A stretch of DNA of 25,005 nucleotides from Euryarchaeota archaeon UBA549 (GTDB lineage Archaea; Thermoplasmatota; Poseidoniia; Poseidoniales; Poseidoniaceae), in contig DAGF01000069.1 of assembly GCA_002495645.1 (NCBI GenBank), positions 1-25,005 on the forward strand, in the 5' to 3' direction. The notes below the pieces were generated by a model. The model worked only from the letters and a program-made list of their open reading frames with translations. It searched no databases and was not told the origin of the DNA. Each line of letters begins with the position of its first letter. The stretch's first letter is position 1. Shown in pieces: positions 9,328 to 16,723 of this stretch. The translations under genes and the position numbers were made by a program.

Positions 9328-10290
9328 ATGCTCGACACGACCACCACGCTGGCTGATGTCCTCTATCCTCCGATTGAACCCCACACGGAAGGCATGCTGG
9401 AAGTATCGCCCCTCCACACCATCGCTTGGGAACAAAGCGGAAACCCCGACGGCCTTCCCGTCGTGGTCATTCACGGTGGGCCGGGAGGTGGAGGCCAACC
9501 CTCCTATCGCCAATACTTCGACCCAGCGGCCTTCAATATCGTGCAGTTTGACCAGCGAGGTTGCGGAAAGTCAACGCCCTATGCCGAACTGGACGACAAC
9601 AACACACACGCATCAGTTTCTGATATCGAGGCTCTTCGTCAACATCTTGGCATCGAAACTTGGCATGTGTTTGGCGGTTCGTGGGGCTCAACCCTCGCAC
9701 TGATTTACGCACAGCACCATCCAGACCGTGTGCGTAGCCTTGTGCTGCGAGGCATTTTCATGTGCCGAAAATCCGAACTCCACTGGTTCTATCAGGACGG
9801 TGCAAGCCACATTTTCCCCGACGCCTTCGCACCCTATCGGGACCATATTCCTGAGGCAGAACGTTCGGATTTGATTCGGGCCTATTACGCCCGTTTAACC
9901 AGCGAAGATGTGGACGTTCGTCGGGCTGCCGCCAAGGAATGGACGCGCTGGGAGATGGCGACCAGCCGTTTATTTCCCGACCCAGAATACTTGGATAAGG
10001 CCGAAGATCTTGATTTTGCCGTGGCTTTTGCTCGCATTGAATGCCATTATTTCATCAACGCCATCTTTGTCGAGGAAGCCTACATTCTGAACCATGTTGA
10101 CATCATTCAGCATCTGCCTACGGTGATCGTTCAGGGCCGGTACGATGTGGTCTGCCCCCCTCGTAGTGCGTGGGAATTGCATCAAGCCATGCCCAGCAGC
10201 CGTTTGGTCATGGTGCCCGATGCAGGCCACTCCATGGGCGAAGTCAGCATCGCCCGAGAATTGGTCGCCGCCACGGACGCGCTTCGTTGA
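9328..10290 (+). CDS. pip: Prolyl iminopeptidase-type alpha/beta hydrolase
   Basis: Predicted cytoplasmic serine peptidase (S33 family) releasing N-terminal proline from peptides, 320 residues, matching the usual length of about 310-325. The N-terminus LYPPIEPHTEGMLEV is the family hallmark. HGGPGGG at 49-55 supplies the oxyanion region, S118 in GGSWGS is the nucleophile, D273 in GRYDVVCPP and H301 in DAGHSMGE complete the triad. FDQRGCGKS follows the first strand as in characterised enzymes. No signal peptide is visible. The open frame extends far upstream, but that part is antisense to the methyltransferase. ATG 9328 is chosen because the conserved region begins just after it; ATG 9301 is possible. 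Peptide scavenging would suit a heterotrophic marine archaeon. Related S33 hydrolases can have other substrates, so specificity is inferred. Confidence 0.88.
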   Translation: MLDTTTTLADVLYPPIEPHTEGMLEVSPLHTIAWEQSGNPDGLPVVVIHGGPGGGGQPSYRQYFDPAAFNIVQFDQRGCGKSTPYAELDDNNTHASVSDIEALRQHLGIETWHVFGGSWGSTLALIYAQHHPDRVRSLVLRGIFMCRKSELHWFYQDGASHIFPDAFAPYRDHIPEAERSDLIRAYYARLTSEDVDVRRAAAKEWTRWEMATSRLFPDPEYLDKAEDLDFAVAFARIECHYFINAIFVEEAYILNHVDIIQHLPTVIVQGRYDVVCPPRSAWELHQAMPSSRLVMVPDAGHSMGEVSIARELVAATDALR

Positions 10291-10396
10291 AATCAAAACG
10301 GCGTCAAGCCAAGCCCCAAGTGTGCTCTTTCAAGCGTCGGCTTGATAGGGAGGAATGGACTCGCCATGGATGGAGGCTTGACCTCCGGGTGAAGAC
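10291..10396 (+). promoter_or_regulatory. Leader of the coiled-coil gene with inverted repeats
   Basis: This 106-base gap precedes the coiled-coil/decarboxylase gene group and probably contains its promoter, though no clear TATA box is visible. It has TCAAGCC (10304-10310) matched by GGCTTGA (10339-10345). It also has a 5-bp hairpin GGAGG-cttga-CCTCC at 10372-10386. GGTGA at 10388-10392, four bases before ATG 10397, is the likely ribosome binding site and sits immediately after the hairpin. Confidence 0.45.
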
Positions 10397-11179
10397 ATGA
10401 CGGAAGGAACCATCACGCCTGAGGTCCAAATCAAAGAGTTGCAAGAGGCGCTCGCCACCGAAACCGACCGTTTGCAGAAGCTGTTTGCAGCCTACGAAAC
10501 GCAAGAGAAAGAACTCGTTGATGCCAAGGCGGAAATCGAAGTTCTGGAGAAAGAAATTATCGACCGAGAAATCGAAAAGGAGTCCTTGGAATCCATCATC
10601 GCCGAAAAGGACGTTCGCGTTCGTGAACTGGAGATGAAAGCCACGAAGAACTCCAAGCGAGTTGAACATCTTGAACCTGAATTGGAAAAGATGGAAGAGA
10701 AGTACTCCCGTGAAAAGGACCGACTCGGCAAGGTCTTCGGCATCGCAGAAGAATTGGACAACGATTTGCGCCTGGCCGTCACCGAAATGAAGGCTCGAGA
10801 CGACTGGTACGTCGCCCACATGCAAATCTTCGAGGACCTGAACAAGGCCATCAAGGAGCGCTACGAAATGATTGAGCGAGCCGTGGAATCCGAACGCAAG
10901 TCGCAACACATGTCCCGTGTGTTCACCGAACGCATGGAGGAAATGGTTCAGGCTCGAAGCGAAGAAATGGCTGCTGAAGAGGCCGAGAACGCTCAGGCTG
11001 AAGAAGCCACTGCGGCGGTTGAAGTGGTTGAGGAAGCCCCAGCCGAAGAAGCACCTGTCGAGGAAACGCCGGCCGATGAGGACGTTGAGGCTGAGGAAGA
11101 AGCACCTTCCGAAGAAGCAGCCGAAGAGAGCGCCCCTGCAGAATGGGGAGACGCACAAGACCCCTGGGCTACGGAGTAA
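10397..11179 (+). CDS. Long coiled-coil protein with acidic Ala/Glu/Pro-rich tail
   Basis: I do not recognise a family. The 260-residue protein is highly charged. Residues of about 8-185 form near-continuous predicted coiled coil, with heptad-like stretches such as LQEALATETDRLQKLF and VRELEMKATKNSKRVEHL. From about 190 to 250 it becomes a low-complexity Glu/Ala/Pro/Val tail, ending in EWGDAQDPWATE. There is no signal peptide, membrane helix or enzyme motif. It is the first gene of a tight plus-strand group, eight bases before the phospholipid decarboxylase gene, with the membrane-anchored hydrolase following. A structural or scaffold role, perhaps at the membrane, is only a guess. Its acidic tail is composition-driven, so database hits there would mean little. 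The start is supported by GGTGA four bases upstream. Confidence 0.8.
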   Translation: MTEGTITPEVQIKELQEALATETDRLQKLFAAYETQEKELVDAKAEIEVLEKEIIDREIEKESLESIIAEKDVRVRELEMKATKNSKRVEHLEPELEKMEEKYSREKDRLGKVFGIAEELDNDLRLAVTEMKARDDWYVAHMQIFEDLNKAIKERYEMIERAVESERKSQHMSRVFTERMEEMVQARSEEMAAEEAENAQAEEATAAVEVVEEAPAEEAPVEETPADEDVEAEEEAPSEEAAEESAPAEWGDAQDPWATE

Positions 11180-11187
11180 GTGGTTGA

Positions 11188-12048
11188 ATGGCCGGATTGG
11201 CCCCGGGTGGCCACGGCCCCGTCCTCACGATGACGATGATGGGCGTGAGCGCCCTCATCATCGGCTCCCTCATCGACCCGTTGGCTGGGCTTGTGCCGTT
11301 GTTTGGCATGGGTTGCTTGATGACGGCCGTGTTCTTTGGCTATTTTTGGCGAGATCCTGACCGGCCCATTCCCCGCACAACCGGCGTCTTGGTTTCACCC
11401 GCTGATGGCCATGCCATGTTTTTGCGAAGGGAACGTGCGACCGGTCGACGCCCAACCAACGACCACATCTCGCAAGGGCGCGTGGAAACTAACCCGTTGA
11501 CCGGCGACTGGTTTCCTGAACCGCTTGATGACCCGTTGAGTTTTGAAACCGAGCAGCGATATGAAGCCGTCCCACCCGGTCAAGAACAGACAACCGATGT
11601 TTGGCGCTTGGCCATATTCATGTCACCTCTCGACGTTCACGTCAACCGTGCTCCATCCGCAGGCACCGTGGAGCGCATCGAACATCGAACGGGCAAAGGT
11701 CGTCGCCGAGGCCCGTTTCTTCCAGCCTACAAGAAGGAGAGCGAACACAACGAGCGCGTCCGCTCGGTGCATCTTCTTGAGGGCGGCCAGCGCATCGAAC
11801 TGACGCAGATTTCCGGAGCGCTTGCACGAACGGTTGTGCCCTTTGCCTATGACGGCGATGCGGTTCGGCGCGGTCAGCGCATCGGCATGATTCGTTTGGG
11901 CTCAAGAGTGGACCTTCGCGTTCCAGCAGAGGCATACATTTCTTCAATCATCACCGCGGAGGACGGGCATAAGGACCATCCCAAGGGTATGCATTTGATG
12001 GCAGGAACCAGCGTGGTGTTTGAGTCAAGAACGGAGGAAGAAGAATGA
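11188..12048 (+). CDS. psd: Phosphatidylserine/archaetidylserine decarboxylase proenzyme (pyruvoyl type)
   Basis: Predicted to decarboxylate a serine phospholipid to the ethanolamine form; in an archaeon the substrate would be archaetidylserine. Family motifs are in order: FWRDPDRPIP near 53, SPADG 70-74, FMSPLDVHVNR around 144-154, HNER near 191, GALARTVVP near 211, and RLGSRVDL with G238-S239. The G-S bond is where the proenzyme cleaves itself, leaving a pyruvoyl group from S239. Two hydrophobic N-terminal segments (about 12-32 and 34-51) suggest membrane attachment, with the catalytic part facing the cytoplasm. The 286 residues are longer than compact archaeal forms because of extra sequence at about 78-125 and an acidic C-terminus. 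It lies eight bases after the coiled-coil gene and overlaps the next gene by ATGA. The matching serine phospholipid synthase is not in the window. Confidence 0.93.
   Translation: MAGLAPGGHGPVLTMTMMGVSALIIGSLIDPLAGLVPLFGMGCLMTAVFFGYFWRDPDRPIPRTTGVLVSPADGHAMFLRRERATGRRPTNDHISQGRVETNPLTGDWFPEPLDDPLSFETEQRYEAVPPGQEQTTDVWRLAIFMSPLDVHVNRAPSAGTVERIEHRTGKGRRRGPFLPAYKKESEHNERVRSVHLLEGGQRIELTQISGALARTVVPFAYDGDAVRRGQRIGMIRLGSRVDLRVPAEAYISSIITAEDGHKDHPKGMHLMAGTSVVFESRTEEEE
12033..12037 (+). promoter_or_regulatory. Shine-Dalgarno site for the membrane-anchored hydrolase
   Basis: GGAGG sits in the codons for the Glu-rich tail of the decarboxylase, seven bases before ATG 12045. With the ATGA overlap it supports coupled translation and this start. 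Confidence 0.7.
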
Positions 12049-13118
12049 GTGGATGGCGAAGAGTCGTGCCAGCTGTGTTGATTTTGCTGATCGCCAGCAT
12101 GCCCTTTGTTTACTTCCAAGTCGGCAACCTCGTCTACACCCAGGCAGCAGCCAGCAGCCCGGATTGTTCGGGGCACTCAGCCCGTAACTCGCCAGATGAG
12201 TTTAGCGTGGAGTTGTGGCACGAAGACGTGACCACGGTCACTCACCAGAAGAACGAGACGCTCGCCGCTGAACTTGAACCGCTGTGGTTTGACCACTGGG
12301 ACAACGTCACCATCGACGTGCCCGGTGAACCCATCACGTTGGCTGCGTGGGTGATGGAGCACGACGCATCTCAACCTTGGGTCATCATCGTCCACGGCAT
12401 CCGTTCCTGCAAGGCCAATCATGAGGTGCTGATTCCTGCGGCTTGGCTTCACGATGCAGGTTTCAATGTCATCTTGTTTGACATGAGGGACCACGGGGAC
12501 AGCACGACCGAGGACGGTTTGGTTTCAGCAGGACAGCGAGAGTATCGCGACCTGCTCGCCGTTTGGCAGTGGATACAGGATGAAAAGGGAACGTCGCCGG
12601 AGAACATTGGTGCAGTTGGTATCTCCATGGGTGCGGGAGCGGTCACCATCGCCTTTGAGCAAGAACCTCAACTGCAATCGATTTTCCTTGAATCGCCCTT
12701 CTCGTCAATGGGCACCATCATTCACGAAGAATTGGAGTTTGCGGGCTTCCCGCCGTTCCTCAAGAACGCCGCCATCTTCGCTGGCAAAGTCTCCTCGGGG
12801 GATGATTTGGTCAAGTACGAACCCATCAACGCCATGGCTGAAGTGGGTAATCGGTCGGTGTTCATCACGCAATCCTTGGAGGATGTTCGCATCAACATCC
12901 ATCATGGAGAGTCCATGTGTGAAGCCGCTCAAGCGGGCGTGAACGAGGACGGTTTCGTCGACTGCTGGTTTGAATCATCAGGCGTCGCTCACAACGATCG
13001 CGACAAGGAGGGCATACTTTCTCACATCACGCTGATGCTCACCCAACCCGATGAGTACCGCGACCGATTGGTTGGATTCTTTGAATCGAGCATCGGCAAA
13101 CCGGATGCGGTGGTTTGA
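12045..13118 (+). CDS. Membrane-anchored extracytoplasmic alpha/beta hydrolase
   Basis: Serine hydrolase of 357 residues with an N-terminal hydrophobic segment (about 8-27) after a basic start, serving as signal anchor or signal peptide, so the enzyme probably acts outside the cell membrane. The fold shows VIIVHGIRSCKANHEVL (oxyanion loop), FDMRDHGDS, the nucleophile elbow GISMGAG with S194, a candidate acid D280 in SLEDVRIN and H316 in GVAHND. This pattern resembles the YfhR/FrsA-like or BAAT-like branch of alpha/beta hydrolases, whose substrates vary. Several cysteines (about 46, 126, 291, 306) could pair outside the cell. It overlaps the decarboxylase by four bases, so a role in lipid or envelope turnover is a reasonable inference, not shown. 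Could equally be an esterase or peptidase. Confidence 0.82.
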   Translation: MSGWRRVVPAVLILLIASMPFVYFQVGNLVYTQAAASSPDCSGHSARNSPDEFSVELWHEDVTTVTHQKNETLAAELEPLWFDHWDNVTIDVPGEPITLAAWVMEHDASQPWVIIVHGIRSCKANHEVLIPAAWLHDAGFNVILFDMRDHGDSTTEDGLVSAGQREYRDLLAVWQWIQDEKGTSPENIGAVGISMGAGAVTIAFEQEPQLQSIFLESPFSSMGTIIHEELEFAGFPPFLKNAAIFAGKVSSGDDLVKYEPINAMAEVGNRSVFITQSLEDVRINIHHGESMCEAAQAGVNEDGFVDCWFESSGVAHNDRDKEGILSHITLMLTQPDEYRDRLVGFFESSIGKPDAVV

Positions 13119-13148
13119 AGCGAGGGACGCTGACGGCGACGTGCGGTG

Positions 13149-14321
13149 ATGCCCATGACCGATGCCAATCTGCTTCCGTTGCTCGGTCAAGGGAAGAAGG
13201 GCTTGCGAATTCACGATTTGGTCAAAGCACCCGCCAACACGCCGTGGGCCAAGGCCAAGCAACAATCGTGGGACGCCAGCGAGCCTGCCACGGTTTACAC
13301 CACGCCAGAAGTGTTGGCGGACGGCACGCCCTGCAGTGCGGTCACCGTCATTTTGCGGACCAAGGGATGCCATTGGTGGTGGTCGTCTGGTTGCACCTTT
13401 TGCGGTTATTTCAATGATACACGAGACGATGTGACCAACGATGACTTGCATGCTCAATGGGCCGCCGCCAAGGCGAAATTTGACGATTTCAAAGACCAAG
13501 CGATGGTCAAGGTCTACACTTCCGGAAGCCTGCTTGAAGACAGGGAAATCCCCGTGGCCTTCCAAGAAACGGTGCTCCGAGATTGCGCAGAACTTGGCAA
13601 GGAACTCATCGTTGAGAGCCGCTGCGAACAGCTTACCGAAGAGAAACTCAGTTGGGCGACCTCCATCAACAACACCTTCACCGTCGCCATCGGCCTCGAA
13701 GCCTACGATGATGAAGTGCTGCGCTTCCATGTCAACAAAGGCTTCAGCACATCGTCATGGGACCGAGCCGTGGCGAACCTGAAGAAGTTCAACCTCCGTA
13801 TCAAGACCTACTTGATGTTCAAACCCCCCTTCATGAACGAGGCCGATGCCTTGGATCATTGCGTCAAATGGATTGGTGCGGTGGCCGAACAATCCGATGA
13901 AATCTCCGTGAACCCGATGAACATCCAACGGGGCACCGTCATCGACCGGCTTCATCGCCACAACGAATACCGCCCACCATGGCTCTGGTCGCTGGTCGAC
14001 ATGATCCGACGTGCGCATCCACTCATTCATCCAAAAGGAGGCGTGAACGGGGACGACGACCAGGTCTCTCGCCTCATCGTCCACCCCACGGCTGGAGGAA
14101 AGATTCGTGGCTCCCACAACTGCGGTTCCTGCGACGCCGAAGTGGTCGCCGCCATCGAGCGCTATGCTGTTTCGGGTAGTCTGCTCGAGTTTGACGGCTT
14201 GACGTGCGAATGCGAGGCTGTTTGGAAAAACGAAGTGATGCTTGAGCGCCAACTCCCTGTCCCACTCGGTCTTTCAAAACCCCGTCGTGGCTCGGTCGTC
14301 AACCGTCTCCGCTCGCCGTGA
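13149..14321 (+). CDS. raSEA: Archaeosine-biosynthesis radical SAM protein, RaSEA family
   Basis: Radical SAM enzyme of the TIGR01210 family. Characterised members (RaSEA) act with ArcS to convert lysine-modified preQ0 at position 15 of tRNA to archaeosine. The cluster-binding cysteines are C74-x7-C82-x2-C85 in the context TKGCHWWWSSGCTFCGYF. This is the wide first spacing usual for this family rather than the classic C-x3-C-x2-C. Other support is VYTSGSLLEDREIP, LIVESRCEQLTEEKL, TVAIGLEAYDDEVLRFHVNKGFS and the C-terminal GSHNCGSCDAEV and CECEAVW, likely metal-binding or structural. ATG 13149 is chosen; GTG 13146 and ATG 13155 are also possible and none has a good ribosome binding site. It is 30 bases after the hydrolase gene. 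Neither ArcS nor the tRNA-guanine transglycosylase is in the window. Confidence 0.88.
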   Translation: MPMTDANLLPLLGQGKKGLRIHDLVKAPANTPWAKAKQQSWDASEPATVYTTPEVLADGTPCSAVTVILRTKGCHWWWSSGCTFCGYFNDTRDDVTNDDLHAQWAAAKAKFDDFKDQAMVKVYTSGSLLEDREIPVAFQETVLRDCAELGKELIVESRCEQLTEEKLSWATSINNTFTVAIGLEAYDDEVLRFHVNKGFSTSSWDRAVANLKKFNLRIKTYLMFKPPFMNEADALDHCVKWIGAVAEQSDEISVNPMNIQRGTVIDRLHRHNEYRPPWLWSLVDMIRRAHPLIHPKGGVNGDDDQVSRLIVHPTAGGKIRGSHNCGSCDAEVVAAIERYAVSGSLLEFDGLTCECEAVWKNEVMLERQLPVPLGLSKPRRGSVVNRLRSP

Positions 14322-14324
14322 ATG

Positions 14325-14347
14325 CGGCTTTGCAGGCCGTGCTTTTT
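14325..14347 (+). terminator. Possible terminator after RaSEA
   Basis: A weak 4-bp stem CGGC/GCCG (14325-14328 with 14336-14339), extendable by G-T pairs, is followed by five T residues at 14343-14347. It lies just past the RaSEA stop codon. Archaeal termination depends mainly on T-tracts, and this one is short, so the call is tentative. Confidence 0.3.
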
Positions 14348-14360
14348 CGTTCAAAGAAGT

Positions 14361-14377
14361 GGTGAATGTTTATCACC
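14361..14377 (+). promoter_or_regulatory. Candidate promoter for the membrane protein/GTPase operon
   Basis: GGTGAATGTTTATCACC is a 5-bp inverted repeat (GGTGA/TCACC) around the AT-rich core TGTTTAT, the best TATA-like element in this gap. It lies about 55 bases before ATG 14430. A start of transcription about 25 bases downstream would fall near 14395-14400, at the left edge of the next palindrome. Confidence 0.4.
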
Positions 14378-14395
14378 GCCCATCAAGTCGCAGGC

Positions 14396-14414
14396 TTGAC
14401 CCCTATGGGGTCAA
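14396..14414 (+). repeat. Perfect 8-bp palindrome in the 5' leader
   Basis: TTGACCCC-TAT-GGGGTCAA is an exact inverted repeat with a three-base centre. It ends three bases before the Shine-Dalgarno site of the small membrane protein gene. As DNA it could be an operator for a dimeric regulator; as RNA it would form a stable stem next to the ribosome binding site. The inverted repeat is seen directly; function is inferred. Confidence 0.75.
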
Positions 14415-14417
14415 TTT

Positions 14418-14424
14418 GAGGTGA
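14418..14424 (+). promoter_or_regulatory. Shine-Dalgarno site deciding the start of the small membrane protein
   Basis: GAGGTGA is five bases before ATG 14430. It overlaps the in-frame GTG at 14421, which therefore should not be the start. Confidence 0.8.
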
Positions 14425-14429
14425 ACTGC

Positions 14430-14702
14430 ATGACGAACTCACGAGCCCTGCCCGACACGACGGTCGGAACAGGCGAACCAGCCGCCAGCCGTATTGTCTT
14501 GACTTTGTTTTTCGTGGGCCTATTGGGGCTCTATTCGCTCTTCTCAAACGTGTTCGGTTGGGACAACCTCCCGCTGCTCGGTGAACTGGTTCCCTTGGTG
14601 CAAAACCTCGGTGGAAGCGGCATCTGGTACTACCTGATTGGCTTCCTTATTGGCATCGGTGCGATTGTGGCGACCTTGGTGGGCGAGGTACTCGCTGAAT
14701 GA
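14430..14702 (+). CDS. Small two-helix membrane protein
   Basis: Unrecognised 90-residue protein. After a polar N-terminus of about 22 residues there is one hydrophobic helix (about 23-44, IVLTLFFVGLLGLYSLFSNV), a loop containing LPLLGELVPLV, and a second helix (about 65-86, IWYYLIGFLIGIGAIVATLV). There are no cysteines or histidines, so no evident metal or heme binding. The gene overlaps the next by ATGA and shares the same type of Shine-Dalgarno site and spacing. It is therefore probably made together with the large polytopic protein, perhaps as a small accessory subunit of it; that is inference from position. The start is set by GAGGTGA at 14418-14424. Confidence 0.75.
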   Translation: MTNSRALPDTTVGTGEPAASRIVLTLFFVGLLGLYSLFSNVFGWDNLPLLGELVPLVQNLGGSGIWYYLIGFLIGIGAIVATLVGEVLAE

Positions 14703-14703
14703 T

Positions 14704-14710
14704 GGAGGTG
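14704..14710 (+). promoter_or_regulatory. Shine-Dalgarno site deciding the start of the polytopic EF-hand protein
   Basis: GGAGGTG lies six bases before ATG 14717. The ATGs at 14699 and 14702 come before or at this site, so 14717 is the better start. Confidence 0.78.
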
Positions 14711-14716
14711 TTGTGC

Positions 14717-16702
14717 ATGGAAACGATTTTCATTTCTGGCGGCTTCTTGATTGCCCTCCTTTTCCTTCTCTCGCAGTCCCTTTCCAAGGGTGTTGGCACC
14801 GTCGGCGGTGCCTTGAAGCAAATCGGTTTGTTCATCCTGCAAAAGAACCCACCCGGCCTGGTCGACATCTTTGACGACAAGGACGGCAGCGGGTCCCGCA
14901 CCTGGATGAACTTCGGCATGCTCTGGCTCGTGTTCGCTGCTCTCCTTGGTTTCTTGAGCGGCTGGCACAACTACGACCCGACGGCCCTCGATTCCCTTGC
15001 CAGCGTCGGATGGTCTTACGATGACGGCTCGGCACTGACCGACGCTACCCTCAATTTCCTGACCATCGCTTTGCTTTACGGCATGATCGGCAGCGGTATG
15101 GTCGCCACCGCCCGAAACAGCAACGGGCGCATGGCCAGTGAGGCCAACGCGTCCATGGTGGCTGTGTTGCTCTCCGCTGTTCTCGTGGCCAGCTACCTGC
15201 TGCCTTTCATCTTCGGTTTCCTCGACATCGATACCGAAACCGGTGGCGTGGCCACCATGCTCTACAGCCTTGAGACGCTGGCCATCGGTTTGCTCCTCGT
15301 GCCCGTGTTCATCAACGTCCTCATCACGGCCGCCAACCGTGGTGAACAGGAACTTCAGACCAGCGTTTGGTTCCTTATCTTGGGCCTCGCCGCCTACATC
15401 CTCTCCATGTTTTACATGTTCTTCGGCGAACTCGCCGACGCCACCCAGACGGTGTGGCTTGCCGAACGTGTGGCCCACGGCTGGGTTCCACTTGCCCTGA
15501 TGTTCTCGGTTGGCTACCACGTTATTCCGATGACGGCCAAGCAACCCATCTGGTCGGGCTCCATGCGAACCGCCAGCATGCTGTTGCTCTTCATCACCAT
15601 CCCACCGTTCTTCATGACCGATGCCTCAGCCAGCAACTTCGTCACCAACCTTGGTGCTATTTTGCTCACCCTCGGCGTTTTGCCCATCTTCGCCGCTTCC
15701 ATCAACCTCTTGATGACGGCGAGTTCGGGATTGAGCTCCGTTGTCAAGCAACCAGGTGCAATTGCCGCAACCATGGCCTTCCTCGCCCTTCCCTTCTTCG
15801 CCATCGGTGGCTACTTCACCGCCATGGACACCTTCGTGGGCACTGGCGAACTTGGTTCGATGGGCGAAGTGGTCAACATGAGCATGCTGTTCACCGTTGG
15901 TGGTCTGCTGGTCTTGGCCGGTGTGTTCACCAACTATCCCAACGCCATCGGAAAGCCGCTCGCTACGCCTTCCACGGCGACCTTGGCCACGTGGATGGTC
16001 TTGGTCGGTGGCGTGGCTTCCACGCTCACGTACTTGACCGGTGAATTCACCGCCAACGCCGTCGCCGCCTCCGAAGTCGAAGACGTCGTTGCCAACAGCG
16101 GTGGCTTTTACTTGACGGGCGCAGCCATGTTCTACCTCGCCTCCATCGGAACCATTCTTTCCACCATGGTGGTGATTCGGACCGGCATTTCAGCGACCGG
16201 CCGAACGCTGGCTGCTGAGGAAACCTCCGACATGGCTACCTACACATTGACCTCGGGTTCATCCACCACCATTCGCGACCTCATCGGCCGAGGTGTGGGC
16301 GTTGACACCGCACTGGTCGTGAGCGAAACCGAAACCAATGAGGGCGGTTCGACCATCATCGCCGTTGACTCCGCTCTTCACAACGATGAGATCAAAGAAT
16401 TCCCAACCACCACCACATCGGTCATGATCGACTTCGTACAGTACCTCGCAAACACCAACCAATCCGTGTTCCAACTCTTTGCAAGCATGGACCTTGACAA
16501 TTCAGGCAAAATCGACAGCCGAGAATTCCTTGCAGCGCTTGAATCATCCAAATTTGACGGGTTGTCGTCCATCGATGCCAGCGAGCTTGTCGAAAGCATG
16601 GACTTGGACGGTGATGGAGAATTGAACCTCCCGGAACTCGACATCGCCATCGCACAAATCAAGCGAGACCACGACATCGTTCCCTCTGAAGAAGAGGAGT
16701 GA
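14717..16702 (+). CDS. Polytopic membrane protein resembling cbb3-type oxidase subunit I, ligands missing, C-terminal EF-hand pair
   Basis: 661 residues with about 13 hydrophobic helices in residues 1-485, then a soluble tail. By eye, helices 7-12 follow the order of CcoN, the catalytic subunit of cbb3 oxidases. VGYHVIPMTAKQPIWS matches the YYFIPK..RPVYS turn, VLPIFAASINLLMTASSG matches the MPSWGGMINGLMTLSG helix, and VFTNYPNAIGKPL matches the YHLIPK turn. The metal ligands do not match. The site of the CuB His-His pair reads IPPFFMTD (F298-F299), and the HxH of the heme helix appears as E384-V-V. Only H84, H254 and H268 lie in the membrane part, none clearly at a ligand position. The tail has two perfect 12-residue EF-hand loops, DLDNSGKIDSRE (592-603) and DLDGDGELNLPE (629-640), so calcium binding is likely. 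Electron transfer is therefore doubtful. The Obg-like gene follows 21 bases later. Confidence 0.72.
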   Translation: METIFISGGFLIALLFLLSQSLSKGVGTVGGALKQIGLFILQKNPPGLVDIFDDKDGSGSRTWMNFGMLWLVFAALLGFLSGWHNYDPTALDSLASVGWSYDDGSALTDATLNFLTIALLYGMIGSGMVATARNSNGRMASEANASMVAVLLSAVLVASYLLPFIFGFLDIDTETGGVATMLYSLETLAIGLLLVPVFINVLITAANRGEQELQTSVWFLILGLAAYILSMFYMFFGELADATQTVWLAERVAHGWVPLALMFSVGYHVIPMTAKQPIWSGSMRTASMLLLFITIPPFFMTDASASNFVTNLGAILLTLGVLPIFAASINLLMTASSGLSSVVKQPGAIAATMAFLALPFFAIGGYFTAMDTFVGTGELGSMGEVVNMSMLFTVGGLLVLAGVFTNYPNAIGKPLATPSTATLATWMVLVGGVASTLTYLTGEFTANAVAASEVEDVVANSGGFYLTGAAMFYLASIGTILSTMVVIRTGISATGRTLAAEETSDMATYTLTSGSSTTIRDLIGRGVGVDTALVVSETETNEGGSTIIAVDSALHNDEIKEFPTTTTSVMIDFVQYLANTNQSVFQLFASMDLDNSGKIDSREFLAALESSKFDGLSSIDASELVESMDLDGDGELNLPELDIAIAQIKRDHDIVPSEEEE

Positions 16703-16723
16703 ACAAGCAGAGGGCGTGCTCCC

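Noticed and set aside
10366..10392. Short upstream frame of eight codons before the coiled-coil gene, as a leader peptide
   Set aside because: GGGAGG at 10348-10353 is at an awkward distance, the peptide shows no attenuator-type codon run, and such short frames are common by chance.
10304..11158. 284-residue minus-strand open frame rich in Phe, Leu and Gly
   Set aside because: It mirrors the Glu/Lys-rich coiled-coil gene; reverse GAA/GAG codons give Phe and Leu. The coiled coil has heptads and a ribosome site; this frame has no recognisable domain.
14630..15544. 304-residue minus-strand open frame
   Set aside because: It is antisense to the polytopic EF-hand protein, whose helices, overlaps and ribosome site are convincing. 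Its His/Glu/Gly-rich sequence is what the reverse of hydrophobic codons gives.
14717..16702. Calling the polytopic protein a working cbb3 oxidase subunit
   Set aside because: The histidine pair and HxH expected for CuB and heme are not present, and no companion oxidase subunits (CcoO, CcoP) lie nearby.
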